A stretch of DNA of 64,000 nucleotides, taken from NCBI GenBank assembly GCA_900110395.1, contig FODP01000001.1:1-64000 (forward strand), given 5' to 3'. The position numbers and the translations under genes are program-made. The DNA is from Rhodospirillales bacterium URHD0017. GTDB lineage: Bacteria > Pseudomonadota > Alphaproteobacteria > Reyranellales > Reyranellaceae. The notes beneath the pieces were generated by a model. That model saw only the letters and a list, made by a program, of their open reading frames with translations. It was not told where the DNA came from and ran no database searches. This document shows positions 43,098 to 51,420 of the stretch, piece after piece. Within the stretch, counting starts at the first letter, position 1. Every line of letters begins with the position of its first letter.

Positions 43098-45647
43098 GTG
43101 GAAGAGATCTTCCTGATCCTGGTGGGGATCGCCTGGGCCGTCGGCACGCCGATCATCGCCATCGTGGCGTTGGTCCGCACGGGACGCCTGCGCGACCAGA
43201 ATGAGCGACTGACCGCGGACCTTGCACGGCTCAAGCGGCAGATGGCAGAGACGGCTCAGCCTCTGCCGCCGCCGTTCGTCGAGCAACCGGTGGCCGAAGC
43301 CATCGCGCCACCATCCGAAGCTCTGCCAGAGTCGGCGACCGAACCGCCGCCGGCGCCTCCATTCGAGCCCGAGCCGGTTCCGTTGCCATCGCCTATGCCT
43401 GTGCCAGCGCCGGCGCAGGTCGGCTGGGAGCAGCGTCTGGGCGCCCGAGCCTTCGTCTGGGTCGGCGCGGTCACCCTGGCGCTCGCCGCTGTCTTCCTTG
43501 TCCGCTACTCGATCGAGGAAGGCTATCTCTCGCCCGAAGTGCGCGTGGTCCTGGCGGCGCTGTTCGGCTTCGCCCTGATCGGCATCGCCGAGCGTATCCG
43601 TAGCCGCGACGACCGCGTCGCCCAGGCGCTCGCGGCCGCCGGCGTCGCCGCGCTCTACGGCTCACTGTTCTCGGCCGTGGCGCTCTACGACATGATCTCC
43701 AAGGCCGCGGCCGGCGGCGGCGCCGCCGCGCTCACGGCCTTCGCCATCGGCGTATCGCTGCGGCACGGCATGTTCGTCGCCGGCCTCGCCTTCGTCGGCG
43801 GCTTCGCCAGTCCCGCCATCATCGGCAGCGAGACGCCCAACACGCCCGTCCTGTTCGGCTACCTGCTGGCGATCGCGGCCGGCACGCTGTCGGTCATCCG
43901 GCTGCGCGGCTGGTGGCCGCTCGGCTGGGGCGTTCTGGCAGGCTCGGCGATCTGGACCGTGCTCTGGATGCTGTCGCTCGCCTCCGGCCTGCACTGGGTC
44001 GGGCTGTTCCTGGTCGCGGCCGCCTGCCTGTTCGCCTGGGCGACCTGGCGGCGGCTGGGCGAAGGCGACCAGGCGATCGATGTCGCGGCGCTGGTCTGGG
44101 CGGCGTTCGGCGTCACGGGCGCGCTGATCGTGGCGCTTATCGTCCAGGATGGCGGCAAGCAGACCGCGGGCTGGCTCGCGCTGGCGGCGCACGGCATCGG
44201 GCTGTTCGCCCTGGCGCGCTGGACGCCGCGCTTCCAGTACGTCGCCGTGCTGGCGCCGATACTCTCGCTCGCCGCGCTCGCCTTGTGGCGCGACACCGGG
44301 GAGTTCGCCTGGATGGCGACGTGGTTCGGCGGCCTCTATGCCGCGGCGTCCTTCGCCTTGCTGTGGAACGCCGCCCGGCCGGGCTTCTGGGCGGCGTTGT
44401 CCGTCGCCACGGCGCTCGCGCACTTCCTGCTCGCCTGGTACGTGCTGCGCGGCGTCGCCGACGGCACGCCGTGGGGCCTCATAGGCATCGCGCTGGCGCT
44501 GCCGTTTCTGGTCGGCGCCGAGCGCCTGGCGCGCTGGCGCGACAGCATGCCGGGAGCCACCGAGGCGCTGGGCTACTGCGCCGCCGGCGTTGCCTTCTTC
44601 ATTGCAGTCGCGATCGCCCTGGAACTGCGCCGCGAATGGATCACGGTGGCCTATGCCGTCGAGTTCGCCGCCGTCGCGGCCATTTCGGCCCATCTCGGCC
44701 TCCACGCCATGCGCCGGCTGTGCTGGCTGCTGCTCGCCGCCGTGATCGTGCGCTTCGTGGTCAATCCCGAGGTGCTGAAATACCCGCTGGGCGTCACCCC
44801 GATCTTCAACTGGATCCTGTGGGGTTACGGCCTCGCGATCGCGGCCTTGGTCGTCGGCCTGCGCTTCCTGCGGCCGACCGGCGATCTGCAGCTGGTGCGC
44901 GCGACCGAGGCGGCGATCGCGCTGCTCGCCTTCGTGCTGCTCACCCTCGAGGTGCGCAGCATCTTCCGCCACGACGCCATGATGGCGCCCGACGCTCGCT
45001 TCATGGAGCGCGCGTTCTATGTCCTGGTGTGGGGCGCCTTTGCGCTGGCGGCCCTTTGGCTCGCGCGCACGCGCGGCGACGTCGTTGCCCTGTGGGCGTG
45101 GCGCCTGAGCGGCGGCCTCGCCGTGGCGCTGGTGCTGGTCGTGCAGGTCCTGCTGGCCAACCCGATCTTCGACAAGGCCGATGTCGGCTCTCTGCCGATC
45201 GCCAACGGCTTGTTCCTGGCCTATGCGCTGCCCGCCGTCATGGCGGGGTTGGCGCGGCGCTGGATCGACGTCGAGCCCAACCGCAACGTCGCCCTGGTCG
45301 CCGAGGCGGCCGCCTCGATCCTGGTCTTCGCCTACGTCTCGTTCGAGGTCCGGCATCTTTTCGATCCCGGCTTCGACCGGCCTGGATTGACGGCCTCGGG
45401 CCTGGAGCTTTACGTCTACTCCGCGGTCTGGCTGCTGTTTGGCGTGGCGTTGCTGGCGCTGGGTTTCCTGCGCAACACGGCGGCGTTCAGGCACGCCGGC
45501 ATGGCGCTGGTCTGCATCGTGGTCGCCAAGGTCTTCCTGATCGACATGGCGGGCCTGCACGGGCTGCTGCGCGTCTTTTCGTTCCTCGGTCTCGGGGCGG
45601 CGCTGATCGGGCTAGGCTACGCCTATCGCCGATTTGGATTCAGGTAG
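43098..45647 (+). CDS. DUF2339 multi-pass membrane protein
   Basis: 849-residue very hydrophobic protein. After a single N-terminal helix comes a proline-rich, acidic linker (about residues 45-110), then WEQRLGARAFVWVGAVTLALAAVFLVRYSIE, the DUF2339 signature that opens a long array of more than twenty membrane helices to the C-terminus. The function of the family is unknown; roles in envelope integrity have been suggested for some members. The start is a GTG at 43098 with only a weak ribosome site. A PaaK-like ligase gene starts three bases after its stop. Confidence 0.85.
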   Translation: MEEIFLILVGIAWAVGTPIIAIVALVRTGRLRDQNERLTADLARLKRQMAETAQPLPPPFVEQPVAEAIAPPSEALPESATEPPPAPPFEPEPVPLPSPMPVPAPAQVGWEQRLGARAFVWVGAVTLALAAVFLVRYSIEEGYLSPEVRVVLAALFGFALIGIAERIRSRDDRVAQALAAAGVAALYGSLFSAVALYDMISKAAAGGGAAALTAFAIGVSLRHGMFVAGLAFVGGFASPAIIGSETPNTPVLFGYLLAIAAGTLSVIRLRGWWPLGWGVLAGSAIWTVLWMLSLASGLHWVGLFLVAAACLFAWATWRRLGEGDQAIDVAALVWAAFGVTGALIVALIVQDGGKQTAGWLALAAHGIGLFALARWTPRFQYVAVLAPILSLAALALWRDTGEFAWMATWFGGLYAAASFALLWNAARPGFWAALSVATALAHFLLAWYVLRGVADGTPWGLIGIALALPFLVGAERLARWRDSMPGATEALGYCAAGVAFFIAVAIALELRREWITVAYAVEFAAVAAISAHLGLHAMRRLCWLLLAAVIVRFVVNPEVLKYPLGVTPIFNWILWGYGLAIAALVVGLRFLRPTGDLQLVRATEAAIALLAFVLLTLEVRSIFRHDAMMAPDARFMERAFYVLVWGAFALAALWLARTRGDVVALWAWRLSGGLAVALVLVVQVLLANPIFDKADVGSLPIANGLFLAYALPAVMAGLARRWIDVEPNRNVALVAEAAASILVFAYVSFEVRHLFDPGFDRPGLTASGLELYVYSAVWLLFGVALLALGFLRNTAAFRHAGMALVCIVVAKVFLIDMAGLHGLLRVFSFLGLGAALIGLGYAYRRFGFR

Positions 45648-45650
45648 CGC

Positions 45651-46919
45651 ATGTTCCCGGAAACCGCCGTGTCGCTCGACGCCTTGCGAGCATTGCAGCT
45701 CGATCGCCTGCGCAGCGCGGTTCGCCATGCCTACGACAACCAGGTGCCGTACCGCGCCAAATGCGTGGCGGCGGAGGTGCATCCCGACGATCTGCGGCGG
45801 CTGGAAGACCTCCAGCGCTTTCCCTTCACGTCGAAGGCCGACCTGCGCGCAGCCTATCCCTTCGGCATGTTCGCCATCCCGCGTGAGAAGTGCGTGCGCA
45901 TCCATGCCTCGAGCGGCACGACGGGGCGGCCGACCGTCGTCGGCTACTCCGCGCGCGATATCGAGCTGTGGGCCGACCTGATGGCGCGCTCGCTGTACGC
46001 CGGCGGCGCGCGGCCGGGCGACATCATCCATAACGCCTACGGCTATGGTCTGTTCACCGGCGGGCTGGGCGCGCATTACGGCGCCGAGCGGCTGGGCTGC
46101 ACGGTGGTGCCGATGTCGGGCGGCTTCGGCGAGCGGCAGGTCCAGCTCATCCGCGAGTTCGGCGCGCGCGTGGTGCTGATGACGCCGTCCTACATGCTGG
46201 CGATCGCCGACGAGTTCGAGCGCCAGGGCATCGATCCACGCGAGACGGCGATGCGCATCGGCATCTTCGGCGCCGAGCCGTGGACCGAGGGCATGCGCGC
46301 CGAGATCGAGCGCCGGCTCGGCATCGACGCCGTCGACATCTACGGCCTGAGCGAGGTGATGGGGCCGGGCGTCGCCTGCGAGTTCGTCGAGAGCAAGGAC
46401 GGGCCGACCATCTGGGAGGATCACTTTTATCCCGAGATCGTCGATCCAGAGACCGGGGAACCGGTGGCCGACGGTGAGTCGGGCGAGCTGGTCTTCACCT
46501 CGCTCACCAAGGAGGCGATGCCCGTCATCCGCTACCGCACGCGCGACCTGACGCGTCTGCTGCCGGGTTCGGTCACTGCCATGCGCCGCATGGCCAAGAT
46601 CACCGGCCGCAGCGACGACATGCTGATCGTGCGCGGCGTCAATCTGTTTCCAAGCCAGGTCGAGGAGCAGATCCTGCGCGACCCGGTGCTGACCGGTCAC
46701 TACGTCATCGAGCTGACGCGCAGCGGCGCCCTGGACGATCTTCTGGTCCGGGTCGAAGCGAGGGCGGTTTTGGAGGCTGAGGTCGCCGGCCGCTCAGCCG
46801 ATGAGCTGGTCCGGCGCCTGAAGGGGATGTGTGGCCTCTCGGCCACAGTGGAGATCGCGGTGCCGGGCGCCGTCGAGCGCTCGATGGGCAAGGCGCGGCG
46901 GGTGATCGACCGCCGTTAG
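45651..46919 (+). CDS. phenylacetate-CoA ligase (PaaK)-family AMP-forming ligase
   Basis: 422-residue ANL ligase of the PaaK size class. Motifs: SSGTTGRPTVVGY (P-loop), IFGAEPWTEGMRAEIE, DIYGLSEVMGPGVACEF, YRTRDLTRLLPG and the lid lysine region SMGKARRV. PaaK activates phenylacetate or related aryl acids as CoA thioesters. No other paa genes are near, so the substrate may differ. It starts three bases after the DUF2339 gene on the same transcript. Confidence 0.9.
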   Translation: MFPETAVSLDALRALQLDRLRSAVRHAYDNQVPYRAKCVAAEVHPDDLRRLEDLQRFPFTSKADLRAAYPFGMFAIPREKCVRIHASSGTTGRPTVVGYSARDIELWADLMARSLYAGGARPGDIIHNAYGYGLFTGGLGAHYGAERLGCTVVPMSGGFGERQVQLIREFGARVVLMTPSYMLAIADEFERQGIDPRETAMRIGIFGAEPWTEGMRAEIERRLGIDAVDIYGLSEVMGPGVACEFVESKDGPTIWEDHFYPEIVDPETGEPVADGESGELVFTSLTKEAMPVIRYRTRDLTRLLPGSVTAMRRMAKITGRSDDMLIVRGVNLFPSQVEEQILRDPVLTGHYVIELTRSGALDDLLVRVEARAVLEAEVAGRSADELVRRLKGMCGLSATVEIAVPGAVERSMGKARRVIDRR

Positions 46920-46929
46920 CCTGTAGCAG

Positions 46930-47175
46930 TTAGTTCCAGGGGCCGCCGGCGGCCAATCTTATTCTTGCCTTGATCATGTCGGCATTGGCGGGCATATGCC
47001 CAACTTCCGTCGAAAAGGTCGGCGGGTCGTTGTAGTCCGATGCCTTGGCGTGACTAATGGTAGTGCTCGCGATCACGACGAAGGTCAGAGCAATGGCGCC
47101 CATGACCAGAAAGTCGATCCAGTTCAGGGCGTCCGGGCGGAAAGGACGGGCGGTGGTCCGCGACTTGCGTTTCAC
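46930..47175 (-). CDS. small single-helix membrane protein
   Basis: 81 residues from a GTG at 47175 with AGAGGCGATC just upstream. The basic N-terminus KRKSRTTARPFRPDALN precedes one membrane helix (about residues 19-41, WIDFLVMGAIALTFVVIAS), followed by a soluble, conserved-looking tail. N-in, C-out is likely by the positive-inside rule. I do not recognise a family. It stands alone between the ligase and the palindromic repeat. Confidence 0.55.
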   Translation of the reverse strand: MKRKSRTTARPFRPDALNWIDFLVMGAIALTFVVIASTTISHAKASDYNDPPTFSTEVGHMPANADMIKARIRLAAGGPWN

Positions 47176-47344
47176 GATCGCCTCTGTGCGTTGCTGCTTC
47201 TGAAGAAATCTACGGTGGAACCTTCGGCTCCATCCCCGATCTTTTCAGGGTCACACTAGGGCGATTCCAAGGTGATTGGCCGTGCTTCGTATCACGTGTG
47301 TCGTGTTGCTCGACGGCAACAGCGCGACGCTGCGCGAGTCTCTT

Positions 47345-47473
47345 CCTCCCCACGCTCCGCGTGGGGAGGTGTCGCCGTCATACGGCGACGGAGGGGTCAT
47401 GAGCATCATCGCTGGTACTCATGACCTCTCCGTCCGCTTCGCGGACACCTCCCCAGCTTCGCTAGCTAGGGAG
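47345..47473. repeat. composite palindromic repeat family B, copy 1
   Basis: A chain of hairpins: CCTCCCCACGC/GCGTGGGGAGG, then GTCGCCG/CGGCGAC, then GGAGGGGTCATGAG with partner CATGACCTCTCC, then GTCCGC/GCGGAC, ending CCTCCCC. It lies 20 bases beyond the pyk stop, so it would fold at the 3' end of the leftward operon. The other bases of the 318-bp gap between 47176 and 47493 show nothing further. A second copy in the same orientation is at 50641-50756. Confidence 0.88.
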
Positions 47474-47493
47474 AATAAGTCGAACAGCAATGC

Positions 47494-48906
47494 TCAGACG
47501 TAAGCGATGCGCAGGATGTTGGTGGCGCCGGGCGTGCCGAACGGTACACCGGCGGTGATCACCAGGCGCTCGCCCGGCTTGGCGATCTTCTGCTGGCGGG
47601 CGACGCGAACGGCGCGCGCCACCATGTCGGCGAAGTTGTGCGCGTCCTCGGTCTGAATGGGATGCACGCCCCAGGTCAGCGTCATGCGCCGCGCCGTGTC
47701 GAGGACGGGCGTGAGGCAGAGGATGCGCACGTCCGGCCGTTCGCGTGCCGCGCGCAGCGTGGTCGAGCCGGTCGTGGTGTAGGTGACGATGGCGGCGGCC
47801 GACAGCGTGTGGGCGCACTGCCGCGCCGCCGCGCTGATCGCGTCGGCGGTCGTCGACTCGGGCTCGCGGCGGCTCGCATCCATCAGGCGGCGATAGAGCG
47901 GATCGCCTTCGACGCTCTTCAGGATGCGGTCCATGATGGTGACCGCCTCGACCGGATAGTCGCCCGACGCGGACTCCGCCGACAGCATCACGGCGTCGGT
48001 GCCGTCATAGACCGCGGTCGCCACGTCCGAGGCCTCGGCGCGCGTCGGTGTCGGCGAATGGACCATCGACTCGAGCATCTGGGTGGCGACGATCGCCGGC
48101 CGTCCGACGACGCGGCAGGCCGCCAGGATGCGCTTCTGCAGCGGCGGCACGGCCTCGGGCGGCATCTCCACGCCGAGGTCGCCGCGCGCCACCATGATGC
48201 CGTCGCTCTGCTCGATGATCTCGTCGAGATGGTCGATGGCGGCGGGCTTCTCGAGCTTGGCCATGACGGCGGCGCGGCCCGCCACCAGCTTCTTCAGCTC
48301 GGCGATGTCCATGGCGTGCTGCACGAAGGACAAGGCCACCCAATCGACGCCGAGCGACAGGCCGAAGGTGAGGTCGCGATGGTCCTTGGGCGTCATCGGC
48401 GACAAGGGGATCACGAGGTTGGGCAGGTTGACGCCCTTGCGGTCGCTGATCGTGCCCGGCACCTCGACCTCGGTGTCGATGGTGGTCTCATCGTGAGCGA
48501 CGATGCGCAGCCGCACCTTGCCGTCGTCGATCAGCAGGACGCCGTCGGGCTTGGCCGCCTTGAAGATCTCTGCATGGGGCAGGGGCACGCGCTTGAGCGT
48601 GCCTGGCGCCTCATCCATGTCGAAGCGCAGCTTCTGGCCTTTCTTAAGCTCCAGCGGTCCCTTGGCGAAGGTGCCGAGCCTGAGCTTGGGGCCCTGGAGG
48701 TCCATCAGGATGGCGATGGGATGCTTGTACTCCTTCTCCAGCGCGCGCAGCAGGTCGACGCGCTGGCGATGGTCGTCCGGCGTGCCGTGGCTGAAGTTCA
48801 GCCGAAAGACGTCGGCGCCGGCCTCGAACAGCGTGCGCAGGCGCTCGCGGCTGGACGAGGCGGGACCGAGCGTGGCGACGATCTTGGTAAAGCGGTCGCG
48901 GTACAT
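47494..48906 (-). CDS. pyk: pyruvate kinase
   Basis: 470-residue glycolytic enzyme that converts phosphoenolpyruvate and ADP to pyruvate and ATP. Active-site segments: TKIVATLGPASSS, FRLNFSHG (Arg-Asn-Ser), MDLQGPKLRLG, ALSFVQ and the catalytic strand LEKPAAIDHLDEI; GDLGVEMPPEAVPPLQKRI and MLESM with the TRAEASDVA helix complete the barrel. The C-terminal allosteric domain is present. It is the last gene of the otn/ltn operon: its start lies ten bases after the ltnD stop, and a hairpin-rich repeat follows its stop. Confidence 0.95.
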   Translation of the reverse strand: MYRDRFTKIVATLGPASSSRERLRTLFEAGADVFRLNFSHGTPDDHRQRVDLLRALEKEYKHPIAILMDLQGPKLRLGTFAKGPLELKKGQKLRFDMDEAPGTLKRVPLPHAEIFKAAKPDGVLLIDDGKVRLRIVAHDETTIDTEVEVPGTISDRKGVNLPNLVIPLSPMTPKDHRDLTFGLSLGVDWVALSFVQHAMDIAELKKLVAGRAAVMAKLEKPAAIDHLDEIIEQSDGIMVARGDLGVEMPPEAVPPLQKRILAACRVVGRPAIVATQMLESMVHSPTPTRAEASDVATAVYDGTDAVMLSAESASGDYPVEAVTIMDRILKSVEGDPLYRRLMDASRREPESTTADAISAAARQCAHTLSAAAIVTYTTTGSTTLRAARERPDVRILCLTPVLDTARRMTLTWGVHPIQTEDAHNFADMVARAVRVARQQKIAKPGERLVITAGVPFGTPGATNILRIAYV

Positions 48907-48916
48907 GCCTAAAAGT

Positions 48917-49831
48917 CTACTTCTTCGGCGACGACACTTTGAAGTCGCCGGCCTGCTCGTAGACCTTCACGACCGCTGCGTCATCGAGCCGCCCCCAGCC
49001 AGCGCCGGCGGCAGCGAGGAAGAGCTGGTGCGCCGCTGCGGCCATCGGCAGCGGCAACCGGTGTTCGTGACCGGTGTTCAGCACCAGCCCGAGGTCCTTG
49101 ACGAAGATCTCCACCGCCGACAGCGGCGAATAGTCGTCGTCGAGCATGTGCGGCACCCGATTGCCGAACATCCACGAGTTGCCGGCGCTGGCTGAGATCA
49201 CCTCGTAGACGGCGCGCGTGTCGGCGCCGGCCTTGGCGGCGAGCGCCATCGCTTCGGCCGCCGTTGCGATGTGCACGCCGGCCAGAAGCTGGTTCACGGT
49301 CTTGACCAGCGAGCCGATGCCCGGCGCCTCGCCCAGGCGGAAGACCTTGGCCGAGGTCGCCGACAGGATCGATTCGGCCGAGGCGAAGGCTATCGGCGAG
49401 CCCGAGGCCATGAAAGTGAGCTCGCCCGATTCCGCGCGAGCGCGGCCGCCCGACATCGGCGCGTCCAAAAGTTCGTGGCCCGACTTGTCGAGGCGCTCGC
49501 CCAACGACTTGGCGAACGCCGCCGGCACGGTGGCGCACTGCATGACCAGGCCGCCCTTGCGCAACTTGGCGACGCCGCCGCCATCGCCGTAGAGCACCGT
49601 CTCGACCTGCTGGGCGTTGACCACGGCCACGACCAGCGCGTCAGCCGAAGCGGCCGCCTCGCCGGGGTTCGCCGCGATCGTGCCGCCTGCGGCCGCAAAA
49701 GCCTCGCGCGCCGGCGCGCTGGGATCAACGCCGATCACCTTGTGGCCGTGTTTGAGCAGGTTTTTCGCCATGCCGAGCCCCATCGAGCCCAGACCGACGA
49801 AAGCGACGACGGGAGTGTTCTTGTCCGCCAT
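48917..49831 (-). CDS. ltnD: L-threonate-dehydrogenase-type beta-hydroxyacid dehydrogenase
   Basis: 304-residue member of the 3-hydroxyisobutyrate dehydrogenase family. NAD-binding GLGSMG is at 13-18; substrate loop DAPMSGG at 123-129; catalytic Lys177 in GIGSLVKTVNQ. The stretch after it (LLAGVHIATAAEAMAL, SAGNSWMFGNRVPHML, SAVEIFVKDLGLVL) fits L-threonate/four-carbon acid dehydrogenases (LtnD) better than tartronate semialdehyde reductase. It would oxidise L-threonate to 2-oxotetronate, the substrate of OtnI five bases upstream in the operon. A GlxR role is the main alternative. Confidence 0.85.
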   Translation of the reverse strand: MADKNTPVVAFVGLGSMGLGMAKNLLKHGHKVIGVDPSAPAREAFAAAGGTIAANPGEAAASADALVVAVVNAQQVETVLYGDGGGVAKLRKGGLVMQCATVPAAFAKSLGERLDKSGHELLDAPMSGGRARAESGELTFMASGSPIAFASAESILSATSAKVFRLGEAPGIGSLVKTVNQLLAGVHIATAAEAMALAAKAGADTRAVYEVISASAGNSWMFGNRVPHMLDDDYSPLSAVEIFVKDLGLVLNTGHEHRLPLPMAAAAHQLFLAAAGAGWGRLDDAAVVKVYEQAGDFKVSSPKK

Positions 49832-49836
49832 GGTTC

Positions 49837-50622
49837 CTATGCCTTGATGCCGTACTTCGCCGCCCAGCCCAGCCCCGCGCCAGTCGTGGTCTTGGGTTTG
49901 TATTCGAGGCCGACGTAACCCTGGTAGCCCAGCCGATCGAGCACATCGAGCAGGTAGAGGTGATTGGCCTCGCCGATATCGGGCTCGTTGCGGTCGGGGT
50001 TGCCCGCGATCTGCACGTGCGCGGTGATCGGGAACAGGCGCTCGGTGCGCTTGGTCAGGTCTCCCTCGGTCACCTGCATATGATAGAGGTCGAGCTGCAG
50101 CTTCAGATGAGGTGCTGCGACCTCCTTCATGATCTGCTCGACCTGCCCGGTGGTGTTGGTGAAGTAGCCGGGAATGTCGCGATGGTTGATCGGCTCCAGC
50201 ACGAGCGTGATGCCGCTCTTGGCGGTGCGGTCGGCCGTCATCTTGAGGTTGGAGATGAAGGTCTTGTGCATCGCCTTCACGTCGGCGCCGGGCGCGATCA
50301 TGCCCGACATGATGTGCAGCGTGGTGCACTCCAGGACCTTGGCGTAATCCAAGGCCTTGTCGAGGGCGGCAGCAAAGTCGGCTTCGCGGCCGGGCAGGGC
50401 GGCGAAGCCACGCTCGCCCTTGCTGGCGTCGCCTGCCGGCAGGTTGAACAGCGCTTGCGTCAGCTTGTGCTTCTTGAGCTCGGCTGCGATGTCGACGGCC
50501 GGCGCCTCGTAGGGGAACAGGATTTCGACCGCCTTGAAGCCGTGTGCGGCGGCCGCGCCGAAGCGCTGCAGGAAGGGGACCTCCTGGTAGATCCAGGAAA
50601 GATTGGCGGCGAGCTTGGGCAT
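49837..50622 (-). CDS. otnI: hydroxypyruvate isomerase-family protein, 2-oxotetronate isomerase type
   Basis: 261-residue TIM barrel of the Hyi/OtnI family. LAANLSWIYQEVPFLQRF starts the barrel; LVLEPINHRDIPGYFT carries the metal-binding Glu, LQLDLYHMQ an Asp-His pair, and VGLEYKP the second Glu. Hyi isomerises hydroxypyruvate, OtnI converts 2-oxotetronate to 3-oxotetronate; the neighbours otnK, otnC and ltnD favour the latter. ATG 50622 has AGGATAATCG. Five bases separate it from ltnD; a palindromic repeat of 116 bp separates it from otnC upstream. Confidence 0.82.
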   Translation of the reverse strand: MPKLAANLSWIYQEVPFLQRFGAAAAHGFKAVEILFPYEAPAVDIAAELKKHKLTQALFNLPAGDASKGERGFAALPGREADFAAALDKALDYAKVLECTTLHIMSGMIAPGADVKAMHKTFISNLKMTADRTAKSGITLVLEPINHRDIPGYFTNTTGQVEQIMKEVAAPHLKLQLDLYHMQVTEGDLTKRTERLFPITAHVQIAGNPDRNEPDIGEANHLYLLDVLDRLGYQGYVGLEYKPKTTTGAGLGWAAKYGIKA

Positions 50623-50640
50623 TCGATTATCCTCATTGTT

Positions 50641-50756
50641 CCTCCCCAGCGAAGCTGGGGAGGTGGCCCGCAGGGCCGGAGGGGTCATGAGCGACAGCAA
50701 TGGTGCCCATGACCCCTCCGTCCGCTTCGCGGACACCTCCCCACTGCGTGGGGAGG
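50641..50756. repeat. composite palindromic repeat family B, copy 2
   Basis: Hairpin CCTCCCCAGC/GCTGGGGAGG, GGCCC/GGGCC, GGAGGGGTCATG/CATGACCCCTCC, GTCCGC/GCGGAC, and CCTCCCCA/TGGGGAGG. It shares a 28-base run, beginning CTCCGTCCGCTTCGCGGA and ending CCTCCCCA, exactly with copy 1. It sits inside the otn operon, between otnC and otnI, where it could process or stabilise the mRNA. Confidence 0.9.
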
Positions 50757-50772
50757 CAGACGGGTGTCGTGA

Positions 50773-51420
50773 TCACGACGGAAACGCCTCTTCGACTTCG
50801 CGCACCTGCGCGTCGCTCAGCAGGCGCACCTTGAAGCCCTGGAGCAGCAGATGGAGCTTCGCGGTCTCCTCCAGCTCCTCGATCGAGGCCGAGGCGGCCG
50901 ACAACGAGGTGCCGGCAACGACCGGGCCGTGATTGGCCAGAAGCACGGCGCGATGGCCCTTGGCATAGTCGCGGATGGCGTCGGCGAGCGCAGGGTCCCC
51001 CGGCTTGAAGTAGGGCACCAGCGGCAGCTTGCCGACGCGCATCACGAAGTAGGGCGTGATCGGCGGCAGCGTGGTTTCCTTGTTGTGATGGCACGACGGG
51101 TCGAGGCAGGAGATCGCCACGGCGTGGGTGCAATGCAGATGCACGATGGCGCCGTCCTTGGGCCGCACGTCATAGACCGAACGATGCAGCAGCGCTTCCT
51201 TGGTCGGTGGATCGCCGCCGACATGCTTGCCGTTGAGGTCAAGTTTGGAAAGCTGGCCGGGTTCGAGTTCACCAAGGGAAGAATTGGTCGGTGTCATCAG
51301 CCAGCCGTCGTCGATGCGCGCGCTGATATTGCCCGAGGTGCCGGGGCAGAGGCCGCGCGCGGCGAGCTTGGCGCCGAGCGCGCAGATCGCCTCGCGCGTC
51401 TTGGATTCCTTGCTGCTCAT
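50773..51420 (-). CDS. otnC: class II aldolase-type 3-oxotetronate 4-phosphate decarboxylase
   Basis: 215-residue zinc enzyme of the class II aldolase/adducin family. Zinc ligands are in VHLHCTHA (His-x-His) and LANHGPVV (third His). The family includes fuculose aldolase and OtnC; the neighbour otnK and the four-carbon acid context favour OtnC, which releases CO2 from 3-oxotetronate 4-phosphate to give dihydroxyacetone phosphate. GNISAR and TPTNSSLGEL near the start are typical. Its start overlaps the otnK stop by four bases (ATGA on the minus strand). Confidence 0.85.
   Translation of the reverse strand: MSSKESKTREAICALGAKLAARGLCPGTSGNISARIDDGWLMTPTNSSLGELEPGQLSKLDLNGKHVGGDPPTKEALLHRSVYDVRPKDGAIVHLHCTHAVAISCLDPSCHHNKETTLPPITPYFVMRVGKLPLVPYFKPGDPALADAIRDYAKGHRAVLLANHGPVVAGTSLSAASASIEELEETAKLHLLLQGFKVRLLSDAQVREVEEAFPS

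Noticed and set aside
43662..45560. Minus-strand open frame of 632 codons
   Set aside because: Antisense to the DUF2339 gene; extremely rich in Arg, Gln, Asp and Gly with no domain.
49837..50622. Plain hydroxypyruvate isomerase of a gcl operon
   Set aside because: No gcl is present and otnK and otnC are adjacent, so OtnI is the better call, though not proved.
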